Below, one piece after another: positions 7,633 through 17,103 of a DNA stretch of 64,000 nt. Below the pieces are notes generated by a model. The model made no database searches. It saw only the letters and a list, made by a program, of their open reading frames with translations, and was not told the DNA's origin. A program made the position numbers and the translations under genes. Position 1 is the first letter of the stretch, and each line of letters opens with the position of its first letter. The stretch comes from Gammaproteobacteria bacterium HGW-Gammaproteobacteria-15 (GTDB lineage Bacteria > Pseudomonadota > Gammaproteobacteria > Enterobacterales > Alteromonadaceae), in assembly GCA_002840125.1 (NCBI GenBank), contig PGZF01000005.1, positions 1 through 64,000 on the forward strand, written 5' to 3'.

Positions 7633-9272
7633 TAAAGCTTTCCTTTTAAACTTGAATCTACTGAGCGCGCCAGCAGGATCACCGGTAATAAACTTACCAG
7701 CACAATGGCCAGTGCCGGTAGCGCCGCATCCGCTAAACGCTCGTCTGATGCCAGTTCATAAGTGCGTACCGCCAGCGTATTAAAGTTAAATGGCCGTAAA
7801 ATAAGGGTGGCGGGCAGCTCTTTTAATACATCAACAAACACCAGTAATAATGCCGCCAGCACACTGGAGCGCAGCAGCGGTACATGCACCTTTTGCAACA
7901 CTTGCAGCGGTGAGTAGCCTAACGAACGCGCAGCATTATCCATACTGGGTTTAATCCGCTCCAGCCCGGCTTCAACACTGTGCAGTGACACTGCTAAAAA
8001 GCGCACACTGTAGGCCAGCAGCAACGCAAATAAGGTACCGGAAAAAATAAGCCCGGTGCGGATGCCAAACCACTGTTCAGCCAGTAAATCGATGCGGCCA
8101 TCCAGATACGCCAGCGGTAACATTACGCCAATGGCAATAACGGTACCGGGTACTGCATAACCCAACGCCGCGACGCGCACCGGTGCCTGCACCAGTACAT
8201 CGGGCCGCAGCCGCTTGCCATAGGCAAACAATAAAGCCAGCAGTACCGAAATAACCGCAGCCATCGCAGCCAGTGAAAAGCTATTCCATACCAGTTGACC
8301 AAACTGCGGCGTGAGGGTTTGCTGATAATTGCTAAGTGCCCAGCTCACCAGTTGCACAGCTGGAATAACAAAACCAAATAGTACCGGCAGCAGACATAAC
8401 AGCAGCAGTAACATCTGGCGCCCAACACCTATGTTATGCCTTGGCGCAGCATTGCTGCGCTGGCCCTGATGATAATAACGGATTTTACGCCGCGACCAAC
8501 GTTCCAGCACCAGCAGTAACAAGACAAACCCCGTTAACATGGCGGCCAGTTGGGCAGCTGCGACCTGATTACCCATACCAAACCAGGTACGGAAAATGCC
8601 GGTGGTAAAGGTGGTAACACCAAAATACTGCACGGTGCCGTAGTCAGCAAAGGCTTCCATCATCGCCAGCGCGGTACCGGTTAAAATAGCCGGGCGTGCC
8701 AGCGGTAAGGCAACTTTCCAGAAATGCTGCCTCGGTGTTAACCCCAGAGTACGGCTGGCTTCAAACAAGGAGGCGGATTGCTCACGAAAGGCGCTGCGCG
8801 CCAGCATATACACATAAGGATACAGCACCAGCGACAGCATAATAATGGCACCACTGAGCGAGCGTATTTGCGGAAACCAGTAGTCACCATAGCGCCAGTC
8901 GAACTGAGCCCGGAGCGCAGTTTGTACCGGGCCGGCAAAATCCAGCATGCCGGTGTAGGTGTAAGCAATAATATAGGCAGGCATGGCCAGCGGCAGCAAT
9001 AATAACCATTCCAGCACACGCCGGCCGGCAAATTGATATTGGCTGATAATCCAGGCAGATGCGGTGCCCAGCAGCAAGGCACCCAGGCCAGTGCCACCGG
9101 CCAGCAACAAAGAATTTATGACATAGTCGGCCAGCACGGTCTGGCGTAAATGCTGCCAGACCTGGGGTTGCGGGTTAAAAACACTGGCAAAAATCACCAG
9201 TACCGGCAGTGCCAGCACTAAGGCTGGCAGCAATACCGACCAACGCCAGATATCACGCCAACCGCGCTTCAT
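7632..9272 (-). CDS. fbpB: Ferric iron ABC transporter permease, fused two-module type
   Basis: 546 residues with about twelve hydrophobic segments, arranged as two internally homologous permease modules (roughly 1-270 and 285-546). Each has an EAA-type loop: ASRTLGLTPRQHFWKVALP in the first and AARSLGYSPLQVLQKVHVP in the second. These loops contact the ATPase. This double-length form is characteristic of FbpB/SfuB transporters. It forms the inner-membrane channel of the iron transporter, between fbpA (38 nt upstream) and fbpC (1-nt overlap). Confidence 0.93.
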   Translation of the reverse strand: MKRGWRDIWRWSVLLPALVLALPVLVIFASVFNPQPQVWQHLRQTVLADYVINSLLLAGGTGLGALLLGTASAWIISQYQFAGRRVLEWLLLLPLAMPAYIIAYTYTGMLDFAGPVQTALRAQFDWRYGDYWFPQIRSLSGAIIMLSLVLYPYVYMLARSAFREQSASLFEASRTLGLTPRQHFWKVALPLARPAILTGTALAMMEAFADYGTVQYFGVTTFTTGIFRTWFGMGNQVAAAQLAAMLTGFVLLLLVLERWSRRKIRYYHQGQRSNAAPRHNIGVGRQMLLLLLCLLPVLFGFVIPAVQLVSWALSNYQQTLTPQFGQLVWNSFSLAAMAAVISVLLALLFAYGKRLRPDVLVQAPVRVAALGYAVPGTVIAIGVMLPLAYLDGRIDLLAEQWFGIRTGLIFSGTLFALLLAYSVRFLAVSLHSVEAGLERIKPSMDNAARSLGYSPLQVLQKVHVPLLRSSVLAALLLVFVDVLKELPATLILRPFNFNTLAVRTYELASDERLADAALPALAIVLVSLLPVILLARSVDSSLKGKL

Positions 9273-9310
9273 CCGGCGCTTACCACATTACAACAAATTG
9301 AATTCAAAGA

Positions 9311-10333
9311 TTATTTCCAGCCAGCGCGATCCATTACACGAATGGCTTCAGCGTTTAATTGCCCTAATTTGTCCAATTGTAACTGGTCTGCTTTAAATTC
9401 ACCAAAGCCTTGTAAAATAGCACTGGCTTTAACACCTTCGCGTACTGGGTATTCATGATCCGCTTCGGCGTACCATTGTTGTGACTCTGGCGTAAGCATA
9501 TATTCAAGCAGTTTAATTGCCTCGGCTTTGTTCGGTGCGTATTTCGCCACACCGGCGCCGGAGATATTAATATGAGCACCACGGCCATCCTGATTTGGCC
9601 AGAACACTTTTACTTTCTCTGCTGCAGCTTTATCACGCGGATCGGCCAGCATACCGCCTAAGTAATAAGTGTTGGCAATGGCAATATCGCATACACCTGC
9701 CGCCGCAGCTTTAATTTGATCACGATCGCCGCCTTTTGGTGGCATAGCAAAGTTGGCAACCAGGCCTTTGGCCCATCGCTCTGTCGTTGCCTCGCCATCA
9801 TGGGCAATTAAACTGGCAGTCATCGACTGGTTATAAATATTGTCAGACGAGCGCACACAAATACGGCCTTTCCACTTCGGATCAGCTAAATCTTCGTAGG
9901 TTGACAGCTGTTCTGGTTTTACTTTACCGGGCACATACATAATGGGCCGGGCACGCATGGTAAGGCCAAACCATAAACCGGCAGGGTCACGCAGCGCCGC
10001 TGGAATATTTTGCGTTAATACATCCGATTCAATACTTTGCAACACGCCCTGTTGCTTGGCGCGGTACAAACGGCCAACATCGGTGCTAATCAGTACATCT
10101 GCCGGGCTGTTACGGCCTTCGCTGACCATACGGCTAATCAGCTCATCTGGCTTACCGGTGATCAGGTTTACTTTAATGCCGGTATCCGCAGCAAATTTAT
10201 CCAGCAGCGGCTTAATCAGTTCTTCCTGCCGGGCTGAATAGATATTGACTTCAGCAGCCTGCGCCGCTGCCATATTCATTAATGCGCTGGCAATACCTGC
10301 GCCAAGTAAAGTTAATGCATAAGCTGATTTCAT
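9311..10333 (-). CDS. fbpA: Periplasmic Fe3+-binding protein
   Basis: 340 residues from ATG 10333. This start is chosen because GGGAG lies 7 nt upstream and it yields a clean signal peptide ending AAAQAAE; the frame extends further upstream without a good start. VNIYSARQEELIKPLLDKF is typical of the family N-terminus, and the ANTYYLGG segment carries the adjacent Tyr pair that binds ferric iron in bacterial transferrins. It delivers Fe3+ to the FbpBC complex. A Fur-like site lies ~55-70 nt upstream of the ATG, and a terminator separates the operon from the zinc locus. Confidence 0.93.
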   Translation of the reverse strand: MKSAYALTLLGAGIASALMNMAAAQAAEVNIYSARQEELIKPLLDKFAADTGIKVNLITGKPDELISRMVSEGRNSPADVLISTDVGRLYRAKQQGVLQSIESDVLTQNIPAALRDPAGLWFGLTMRARPIMYVPGKVKPEQLSTYEDLADPKWKGRICVRSSDNIYNQSMTASLIAHDGEATTERWAKGLVANFAMPPKGGDRDQIKAAAAGVCDIAIANTYYLGGMLADPRDKAAAEKVKVFWPNQDGRGAHINISGAGVAKYAPNKAEAIKLLEYMLTPESQQWYAEADHEYPVREGVKASAILQGFGEFKADQLQLDKLGQLNAEAIRVMDRAGWK

Positions 10334-10386
10334 ACTGCCACTCCCAAAAGTGTTGAGGTAGAAAAGACAGGCTATATAAGCATAAA

Positions 10387-10401
10387 TACGAATTATTCTC
10401 A
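10387..10401 (-). promoter_or_regulatory. Fur-box-like site upstream of fbpA
   Basis: On the minus strand the bases read TGAGAATAATTCGTA. This matches 10 of 14 positions of the 7-1-7 Fur consensus TGATAAT-n-ATTATCA, with the left half nearly perfect. It sits 54-68 nt before the fbpA ATG, where a repressor would cover the promoter, and the downstream genes encode iron uptake. The right half is degenerate, so this is a prediction. Confidence 0.55.
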
Positions 10402-10427
10402 ATGAGATAAGGAGCACACAGACAAAA

Positions 10428-10458
10428 AAAGGCCGTTAAATTTGCTTTAACGGCCTTT
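10428..10458 (-). terminator. Rho-independent terminator after the AztD-like gene
   Basis: A 13-bp perfect stem (AAAGGCCGTTAAA / TTTAACGGCCTTT) with a 5-base loop. On the minus strand it is followed by a run of T, so it would stop transcripts from the zinc lipoprotein gene before they enter fbpA. Confidence 0.85.
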
Positions 10459-10493
10459 GATATAACGCTAAGACTAACTAATGCCTGGCGGTA

Positions 10494-11840
10494 TTAGTGA
10501 TCATGTGCTTCGGCAGGCTCAGCAATACCCAGCCATACCAGCTTATGCGGCATAAAATTAAGTTGCTTGGTTGCCACAACCTCGGCATCAGCCGTGTCTA
10601 CTGTCAGCAGTGTCCGGTTGATGGGGTTAATAACATAGACTTTGTCATCACTGGCAGAAATAGCCAGTTCAAACCGGCTGCCTTGTGGCATAGTGCTAAC
10701 ATCTGCAGTGGTTAGCTGAACTTTGGCCGCAAACTCAAACGCAGCTTCGTCTGTGCCTTCGTGCTCATGGCCGTGATAGTTCAAAATGGTTAAATAACCC
10801 AAACTGTCCAGCAGCACAAACTTGCTGCCTTTGTCAGCAAAACCATAACCGGTTAGTGTTGCACCAGCAGTTGCTTGCCAGTCTATTAGTTGCATTTCGC
10901 CGTCGTGGGCGTGAATAGCAAAAACACTGGTTCCGGCAAAACCAACAAAGTGCTCGGCCTGCATAGCGCCCACTAAGGTGCCTATGCGCATGGTACCGGT
11001 AATATCAGCGGTATTGGCCAGTTTGCTGGCGGTAAAGGTTGTGCCTTCCTGCTCTATCAGCAGGACGCCGTCGGTACAGCCAAAGCTGATAAAGTGTTCG
11101 TTTTGCGCGCTGCCATGCAAGCCAGGGCATAATTCGTCAAACACCAGCTCCTGGTGATAGTGGTCGCCATGTTGCTCATATACCGCTACTTTGTCTGGCA
11201 AGGTGGTTGCGCTATTGGCATCACGCACAGTTGAAATTAAATACTCTCCGCGCGCCTGAGCAGCGCCATGCATATGCACGCTGTAATTTAGTACCGGATA
11301 GCCATTGCTGTCGGTAGTAATATCGGCATCGGTAATTACTGCTACAGCAGCTGAAGCACCGCTGGCGGCATCACCATCAAAAAACACCGCTAACTGGCTG
11401 TCACTGGCGGTGATATGCGTTGGCCGGCTGTTACTTAATACAAAGCTGACTAACTCAGGGTCTTGCTGGTAATCGTGCAGGTGATCAACATGATCTTCCT
11501 GATACAGACCACCGTCAATAAACTCGACCCGGTCTGTAGTACGTTGTATCGCCAGCGCATAGCGATGTGCTGGCGATGCCGCCAGTGCCGATGGAATATC
11601 TGCCACAGCAAAAGTATCCAGCAGGCTGGTGTCACTTAATTCATATACCGACAGCAGATTGGAGTCTTTGGCGGAAATAACCAACCGGCCTGCGGCACTG
11701 ACATCATCATGATCATGGTCGTGATCGTCTTCAATTGGGATCGGATCTTTTTCCACGATATTAGTTGTGCTGTCACCACAGGCACTGAGTAAAGATGCAC
11801 CGATCAGCAAGGCTGCCAGGCTTAATTTTGTTTGTAACAT
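10494..11840 (-). CDS. His-rich beta-propeller-like lipoprotein, AztD-like zinc chaperone
   Basis: 448 residues from ATG 11840 (AGGAG 5 nt upstream). The lipobox LLSAC puts the lipidated Cys at 21. Directly after it is an acidic His cluster (HDHDH, 40-44). The rest is a repetitive beta-strand pattern with further His-containing loops (DHVDHLHD, HGDHYH, HAHDGE, HGHEHEG) and a C-terminal HDH. This resembles AztD, a periplasmic beta-propeller zinc metallochaperone known from the Azt ABC system. Here no ABC genes are adjacent; instead it sits 68 bp downstream of a His-rich TonB receptor, suggesting it accepts zinc passing through that receptor. The family call is by pattern and context only. Confidence 0.65.
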   Translation of the reverse strand: MLQTKLSLAALLIGASLLSACGDSTTNIVEKDPIPIEDDHDHDHDDVSAAGRLVISAKDSNLLSVYELSDTSLLDTFAVADIPSALAASPAHRYALAIQRTTDRVEFIDGGLYQEDHVDHLHDYQQDPELVSFVLSNSRPTHITASDSQLAVFFDGDAASGASAAVAVITDADITTDSNGYPVLNYSVHMHGAAQARGEYLISTVRDANSATTLPDKVAVYEQHGDHYHQELVFDELCPGLHGSAQNEHFISFGCTDGVLLIEQEGTTFTASKLANTADITGTMRIGTLVGAMQAEHFVGFAGTSVFAIHAHDGEMQLIDWQATAGATLTGYGFADKGSKFVLLDSLGYLTILNYHGHEHEGTDEAAFEFAAKVQLTTADVSTMPQGSRFELAISASDDKVYVINPINRTLLTVDTADAEVVATKQLNFMPHKLVWLGIAEPAEAHDH

Positions 11841-11908
11841 TACCACTCCTTGTTATAAGTAAAAGGTGCAACAGGCCAGGAACCAGAGTTAACCTGCTGC
11901 ACAAAAAG

Positions 11909-14302
11909 TCAAAAACTACCGCGTATGCCCACTGCTACAGAGCGGCCGGGTAAAGGGGTTAAATCTTTTAAAAATGAGGTGTGCACCCGCGCGTCTTCGT
12001 CAGTCAGGTTCTGGCCTTTGATATAGGCAGTTAACTGCTGAGGCCCGAGGTTGAAGCGGTAACTGACGCTGGCATCGAGCAGGGTATAACCTGCTGTGGC
12101 TTGCTCCAGCTCGGACACTTTGTCTTGTTTAAAATAACGGGTAGCGCGCACATCGGCGCTCAGTGCATCGAGCTCGTAAGCCAGTTCTGCTGCCAGCCGC
12201 AGTGGTGGTGTGCGGGGTAAATCGCCACCGCCCTGAATACGGGCGCGGATATAATCACCCTGCAGGGTTAGCTTAAATGGATCATTAATCTGCCAGCTGA
12301 ACTGCGCTTCCAGACCATGTAAGGTGACATCTGCAGTGGTAAACAGATACACCGGCAGCTCGGCGTCGTGGCTGTGCTCATCGTCACCGTGGTCATGCCC
12401 GCCGTGATTATGACCAGATTCAGCAAACAAGCCGGTATTCTGCTGGTAATAGTAGTTGTCTATGCGGTTGTAAAAGGCATTAAGCACAAAACCGGTATTA
12501 CCGCTGAATTTACGTAGCGTAATATCCAGGTTGTTGGCCACTTCCATTTCGATTGGCTGAGTGTTCAGCACAAAGTCGTCGTCATCCAGCACAAACAATG
12601 CCCCTACTTCATAAGAAGCAGTGCCAATATGCGCACCAAACGACAATAATTCTGACGCAGCAGGCGCACGCTGTGAGCGTGATACCGACAAACCAAGGTT
12701 ATAGCCTTCAGTAAAATCCCACACTGTGCCGGCCGACACACTGTAAGGCGTAAAACGCTGGCTGACATCAAACACCCGGATAAACTCAGCGCCATGGTCA
12801 TGATCATGGCCGTGGTCATCGCCATCATGGCTATGGGCGCCAATATCCGGCAGCAACACATCGGTAGCGTCAATAGTTACCCGCTCTACCCGCGCACCCA
12901 ATTGTAATAACCAGGGGCCAAAATGCCGCTCTTCCATCCAGCCCAGCGCCAGCATTTGCGTTTCTGATGGCGGGGTAAACGCCTCTTCGCCTACAGCTTC
13001 AAAATCACTGAACTTATAATGCAGGCTTAAGCCACCGCGCCAGTCCTGATAAGGCCGGTGTAACAGTTCCAACCGTGCTTCCTGGCTGCGGTTTTTAAAC
13101 GTAGTACCTACTGCTCCCCCTTCAATTTCACTGTGCTCGTAATCAGTAAACGCCAACCGGGTATTTACTGTACGAATAAGGCCGGAGGAAAAATTCAGTT
13201 CGCTTAGCAACTGATAACGGTTTTGCGCTAAATCGGCATAAACCTGCTCTTCGCCGGCGTGCTCATCGCCTTCTTCATGGCCGCCATGCGAGTGGCCGGG
13301 AATACCGTATTCACGCTCTAAACGGCCGTAAGAAACTCCTACATAGCCATTGTCCAGCAAATAACTGCCACCGAGCGTAAAACCTTTAGCGGTAGCAGCA
13401 CTGCTGGCAACGCGGCCTTTTACTGCGTCGTCATCCGGTTGAGCTTCTGCAAAGCCCGGAATACGGTAATCGTCGCTGTCGCGCCAGAAACCGTCAACGT
13501 AGAGGCCAATGTTATCTACACCGGTAACCAATGAGCCTGCAGCCAGCTTTTCATTATTTACTGACTCACGCTGCAGCATCCACTCGGCGCGGGTGCTGTT
13601 GTCGGTAGGAATACGCTCATCTACCACGTTAACTACCCCACCAATGGCGCCGCTGCCGTAAAACAACGTAGCCGGGCCACGCAGTACTTCAATCTGGGTG
13701 GCAGTACTGGCTTCGGCCGCTACGCTGTGATCAGGGCCAACACGTGAAGCGTCACCGGCGTCTAAACCATTTTGGGTAATTAATACCCGCGGGCCGTCCA
13801 GACCACGGATAATCGGGCTGCTGGCAACACCACCGTAGAAATTAGAATGCACGCCCACTTCGTTTTTCAGCGTATCGCCAAGCGTAGAAGCCTGGCGCAT
13901 TTTCAGTGCATCACCGGCCAGTACACTCACTGGTATAGCCGACTCGGTGGCAGAGGCATGAAACGGGCTGGCTTTTACATCTATTACTTCTATTGTGCTG
14001 CTAAGCAATGTCAGGCTGACATCATTGAGCCCTTGTTGCGGAACGCTAAGATGAAAATTACGATGGCCAAAACGACGGGCCTCAATATGCAGCTCAGCTT
14101 CGCTGGCCAGCAAGTTGCTCACCACAAAGCGGCCATTGGCATCAGTAAGTACTGACTGGCTCTCGCCGACAACACTGATTTTGGCACCGGCAATTGGCTG
14201 ATCATTTTCATCTTTCACCACGCCGGAAATAGACTCAGCACTGATCTGGCCGGATAACAGGCTGCTACCCACCAGACATGCCAATATGGTTTTCTTAAAC
14301 AT
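11909..14302 (-). CDS. His-rich TonB-dependent receptor, probable zinc receptor (ZnuD-like)
   Basis: 797 residues from ATG 14302 (GGGGAA upstream). Order: signal peptide (~1-22), a carboxypeptidase-regulatory-like beta domain (SGVVKDENDQPIAGAKISV, 26-100), plug (~115-230 with LRGPATLFYGSGAIGGVVNV), and a 22-strand-type barrel ending in Phe. Three predicted external loops are packed with His and acidic residues (about 337-348, 490-503 and 631-646), the hallmark of ZnuD-type zinc receptors. It would take Zn2+ or zinc complexes across the outer membrane using TonB energy. Two Zur-like palindromes in its promoter support this substrate. Confidence 0.85.
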   Translation of the reverse strand: MFKKTILACLVGSSLLSGQISAESISGVVKDENDQPIAGAKISVVGESQSVLTDANGRFVVSNLLASEAELHIEARRFGHRNFHLSVPQQGLNDVSLTLLSSTIEVIDVKASPFHASATESAIPVSVLAGDALKMRQASTLGDTLKNEVGVHSNFYGGVASSPIIRGLDGPRVLITQNGLDAGDASRVGPDHSVAAEASTATQIEVLRGPATLFYGSGAIGGVVNVVDERIPTDNSTRAEWMLQRESVNNEKLAAGSLVTGVDNIGLYVDGFWRDSDDYRIPGFAEAQPDDDAVKGRVASSAATAKGFTLGGSYLLDNGYVGVSYGRLEREYGIPGHSHGGHEEGDEHAGEEQVYADLAQNRYQLLSELNFSSGLIRTVNTRLAFTDYEHSEIEGGAVGTTFKNRSQEARLELLHRPYQDWRGGLSLHYKFSDFEAVGEEAFTPPSETQMLALGWMEERHFGPWLLQLGARVERVTIDATDVLLPDIGAHSHDGDDHGHDHDHGAEFIRVFDVSQRFTPYSVSAGTVWDFTEGYNLGLSVSRSQRAPAASELLSFGAHIGTASYEVGALFVLDDDDFVLNTQPIEMEVANNLDITLRKFSGNTGFVLNAFYNRIDNYYYQQNTGLFAESGHNHGGHDHGDDEHSHDAELPVYLFTTADVTLHGLEAQFSWQINDPFKLTLQGDYIRARIQGGGDLPRTPPLRLAAELAYELDALSADVRATRYFKQDKVSELEQATAGYTLLDASVSYRFNLGPQQLTAYIKGQNLTDEDARVHTSFLKDLTPLPGRSVAVGIRGSF

Positions 14303-14372
14303 CTTATTCCCCATAAATACACTCGTCCCACTGCAGCAACAGCTAGCCACAGCATTTGACGGCTCAATTGTT

Positions 14373-14411
14373 ATGTTATAACATCTTTCAACTTTTGTGA
14401 TGTTATAACAT
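14373..14411. promoter_or_regulatory. Twin Zur-like operators in a divergent promoter
   Basis: Two identical perfect 12-bp palindromes, ATGTTATAACAT, lie at 14373-14384 and 14400-14411, with centres 27 bp apart. They match the core of the gammaproteobacterial Zur consensus (ATGTTATA-n-TATAACAT type, with a one-base-shorter centre). They sit between the zinc receptor (minus) and the MerC/COG0523 operon (plus), which itself encodes a Zur-family protein, so one site pair can repress both directions when zinc is plentiful. The binding call is prediction. Confidence 0.75.
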
Positions 14412-14482
14412 TATTTAGTGCCAATGCAACGCTCGCGGGCAAATAACATCGCTTCGCCACAACGACTTACCAGAGGAAGCTT

Positions 14483-14857
14483 ATGAAAGATCTTATTGCC
14501 GCCGCCTTATCGGGCTTGTGCGTGGTGCACTGTATCGCCACGCCGTTATTGCTGGCACTGGGCAGTTCAGGCTTACTGCTGGGTGTATTTAGTTCAGAAT
14601 GGTTTCATTACCTGATGTTACTACCCATCAGCGCCATGCTGGCCTGGAGCCTGCCCGGTGGCTGGTGCATCCACCGTAGTAAAACCCCTTTTGTACTCGG
14701 GCTTAGTGGCTTTTTATTATTAATTGCCTCGCTGTTTGCCGGCTACGATGCCGAAGCTGCATTGGCGGTTATTGGCGGCTTACTGTTAATTGGCGCCCAT
14801 TTGTATAACCGTAAACTGCTGCACAATCTGCAAGGAGCTCAACATGCCACACACTAA
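14483..14857 (+). CDS. MerC-domain small membrane protein
   Basis: 124 residues with four hydrophobic segments, matching the MerC family of inner-membrane metal-handling proteins. The first helix carries a Cys/His set ([11 protein letters not shown]), the usual MerC metal-binding position. MerC was named for mercury uptake, but homologs are widespread in zinc-regulated clusters with COG0523 genes. Here it is the first gene of an operon behind Zur-like sites, with AGAGGAAG before its ATG, and its end overlaps the COG0523 gene by 14 nt. A role in moving or sensing zinc at the membrane is inference. Confidence 0.75.
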   Translation: MKDLIAAALSGLCVVHCIATPLLLALGSSGLLLGVFSSEWFHYLMLLPISAMLAWSLPGGWCIHRSKTPFVLGLSGFLLLIASLFAGYDAEAALAVIGGLLLIGAHLYNRKLLHNLQGAQHATH

Positions 14858-16064
14858 CCCGGTTGTAGATAAACGCTTGCCGGTTACCGTGTTATCCGGC
14901 TTTCTTGGTGCCGGCAAAACCACTTTGCTCAACCATATACTGCACAACCGTGACGGCTTGCGCGTAGCCGTTATTGTTAACGATATGAGCGATGTGAATA
15001 TCGACGCCAGAGAGCTAAACACTGATGTCAGCTTAAATCGTGCTGAAGAAAAACTGGTAGAAATGAGCAATGGCTGCATTTGCTGTACGTTGCGCGAAGA
15101 TTTGCTCTTAGAAGTGGGTAAACTGGCCAAAGCCGGCCGCTTTGACTATTTGCTGATTGAATCTACCGGTATTTCCGAACCGTTGCCCATTGCCGAAACC
15201 TTCACCTTTGAGCACGAAGACGGCCAGAGCCTGGCCGATATTGCCCGGTTGGATACGCTGGTAACAGTGGTAGATGCAGTGAACTTTATGGCCGATTTTG
15301 AAGCCGCACAAGACTTAGCCGAGCGTGGCGAAAGCCTGGGCGAAGACGACGAGCGCAGCGTAGCAGACTTACTGATTGAGCAGGTCGAGTTTTGTGATGT
15401 GTTAGTTATAAGCAAAGCCGATCTGGTAACAGCATTACAGTTGCAGCGTCTTAGCGCGGTGTTACGCAGCTTAAACAGTCGTGCCCGCATTATTCAGGCG
15501 CAGCACGGCAAGGTCAGTCCGGCGCAAATCCTTAATACCGGGCTGTTTAATTTTGAGCAGGCACAACAAGCCCCCGGCTGGCTGCAGGAGTTACGCGGCG
15601 AGCATAAACCCGAAACTGAAGAATACGGTATCAGCAGCTTCGCCTTTACCGCCCGCGCTCCGTTTCACCCACAGCGCTTTCATGCCTTTTTACACCAGAA
15701 CTGGCCCAGCGGCCGCCTGCTGCGCTCTAAAGGTTACTTTTGGCTGGCCAGCAACCCAGATTACGCCTGGCTGTGGCATCAGGCTGGCGGCATTGCCCGT
15801 TATAATATGGCGGGCTTATTCTGGCAGGCCGTCCCGGCAGAGCAGTGGCCACAGGAGCCAGAGCTACAGGAAGCTATTATGCAAAGCTGGACAGAGCCCT
15901 ACGGCGACAGACGCCAGGAACTGGTGTTTATCGGCCAGCAGCTGGATAAAACCGCCATGTTGGCCCAGTTAGAAGCCTGTCTGCTCACCGCTGACGAACT
16001 GGCGCAGGGCGAGCAGCAATGGCAGCAGCTACCCAGCCCGTTTATACAGGAACAAGCGGCATGA
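14844..16064 (+). CDS. COG0523 (CobW/Zng-like) GTPase, zinc metallochaperone
   Basis: 406 residues from ATG 14844, with AAGGAG 7 nt before. The G3E GTPase domain has Walker [10 protein letters not shown] (19-27), the zinc-binding motif CICC (78-81) and ESTGISEP switch region; the ~100-residue C-terminal CobW_C domain starts near 280. COG0523 proteins use GTP hydrolysis to hand zinc to client enzymes during starvation (ZigA, ZagA, ZNG1). The clients here may include proteins encoded nearby. The gene starts inside the MerC gene and its stop overlaps the next start (ATGA). Confidence 0.9.
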   Translation: MPHTNPVVDKRLPVTVLSGFLGAGKTTLLNHILHNRDGLRVAVIVNDMSDVNIDARELNTDVSLNRAEEKLVEMSNGCICCTLREDLLLEVGKLAKAGRFDYLLIESTGISEPLPIAETFTFEHEDGQSLADIARLDTLVTVVDAVNFMADFEAAQDLAERGESLGEDDERSVADLLIEQVEFCDVLVISKADLVTALQLQRLSAVLRSLNSRARIIQAQHGKVSPAQILNTGLFNFEQAQQAPGWLQELRGEHKPETEEYGISSFAFTARAPFHPQRFHAFLHQNWPSGRLLRSKGYFWLASNPDYAWLWHQAGGIARYNMAGLFWQAVPAEQWPQEPELQEAIMQSWTEPYGDRRQELVFIGQQLDKTAMLAQLEACLLTADELAQGEQQWQQLPSPFIQEQAA

Positions 16065-16642
16065 GTGCGCTGGCATTTACAGAATTCAGCCCGCTAAGTC
16101 ATACAACAACGCGTCAGCTTAGTGATACCAGCAGCGATATATTGCCGCAAATCTTTGCCCCCGATATCAATCTGGTTAGCTGGCAACGTGCGGCAGATCC
16201 GCTGATTAGAGCCTACTGTGCCGGGCTTACGCTGGCAATGCCGTTAAAACGTATTGTCGGTGCAGATACCGTACCAGCCGATATTGCCGCCGCATTGCCG
16301 GACGCACCAGGCAAAGCGGCGCTACTGGCAGATATCGCCCTGCAGTGTCAGATGTTTAGCTGCCTGATGGACTGCCAGCAGCTTGGCCTGCGTCTGGAAA
16401 CATTGCAGCGCCCGATGTGCCCGAAATTTCATACTGATCATCTGGTATGCCGCCTGGTATGCACTTATCTGGGCCCTGGCACGGAATGGCTGGATACTGC
16501 CGGTAACAAGGCTCACGCCTCATCTTTTGCCGTTACCTTACTCAAAGGCTCCGGCTGGGAAGGCAATGAGCAGCAAGCTATAGTGCACCGTTCTCCGGCA
16601 TCTGGCTTGCCCCGGGTATTGCTGAGCCTGGATCCGATGTAA
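16061..16642 (+). CDS. DUF1826 family protein of the zinc-starvation operon
   Basis: 193 residues from ATG 16061, which overlaps the COG0523 stop. It matches the DUF1826 family in length and in the conserved tail ([25 protein letters not shown], then a segment with KGSGWEGNE and VHRSPA). The Cys and His residues in MCPKFHTDH are candidates for metal binding. The family has no established reaction; members recur beside COG0523 genes in Zur-controlled clusters, so a part in zinc allocation is likely. The fold suggests a dioxygenase-like cupin (weak). Confidence 0.75.
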   Translation: MSALAFTEFSPLSHTTTRQLSDTSSDILPQIFAPDINLVSWQRAADPLIRAYCAGLTLAMPLKRIVGADTVPADIAAALPDAPGKAALLADIALQCQMFSCLMDCQQLGLRLETLQRPMCPKFHTDHLVCRLVCTYLGPGTEWLDTAGNKAHASSFAVTLLKGSGWEGNEQQAIVHRSPASGLPRVLLSLDPM

Positions 16643-16649
16643 ACAGCCG

Positions 16650-17087
16650 ATGAAAACAAATTACTGTGTAGCCCAGTCTGCTTTGCAACGGCGGCCATCA
16701 ATGACGAAAAACCGTAAACAGGTAATGGCGCTGCTGCAGACAAAAAACACCGCCATGTCTGCTTATGAGGTCATTGCTGCTATGCAGCAGGAATACGATG
16801 TTAACCTGCACCCGATGGCCGCCTACCGCGCTCTGGATTTTTTACTGCAGATGCACTGCGTGCTGCATCTGCGCACGATAAATAAGTTTCTGTATATCGA
16901 TGGCCAGCAGCACTGTTTCTGGCAGGTTTTTATCTGTGAGAACTGCCGCCAGATAGAAAAATATCCATTACCGGCCACCATCGCACGGCCAATGCTGCAA
17001 CACACCGGTTCGGCTTTTCAAACCAAAGATCTGCATATTGAACTGCATGGACTGTGCAAAAACTGCTGTGATGTGCCCCACACCTGA
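16650..17087 (+). CDS. zur: Fur-family repressor, zinc-sensing Zur
   Basis: 145 residues. The winged-helix half contains MSAYEVIAAM and HPMAAYRALDFLLQ, which aligns with the Zur segment PPTVYRALDFLL of E. coli. The sensor half has the two structural-zinc Cys pairs (Cys96/Cys99 in CENC and Cys136/Cys139 in CKNC) and HGLC typical of Zur rather than Fur. It would bind the ATGTTATAACAT sites when zinc is bound, repressing its own operon and the divergent receptor. No strong SD is visible; the ATG at 16650 is preferred to 16701 because Zur proteins carry ~20 residues before the first aligned helix. Confidence 0.85.
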   Translation: MKTNYCVAQSALQRRPSMTKNRKQVMALLQTKNTAMSAYEVIAAMQQEYDVNLHPMAAYRALDFLLQMHCVLHLRTINKFLYIDGQQHCFWQVFICENCRQIEKYPLPATIARPMLQHTGSAFQTKDLHIELHGLCKNCCDVPHT

Positions 17088-17103
17088 ATTAAGGACCCCT
17101 CCA

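Noticed and set aside
14483-14857. Mercury-resistance operon suggested by the MerC domain
   Set aside because: No merR, merT, merP or merA; all neighbours are zinc-related and the promoter carries Zur-like sites.
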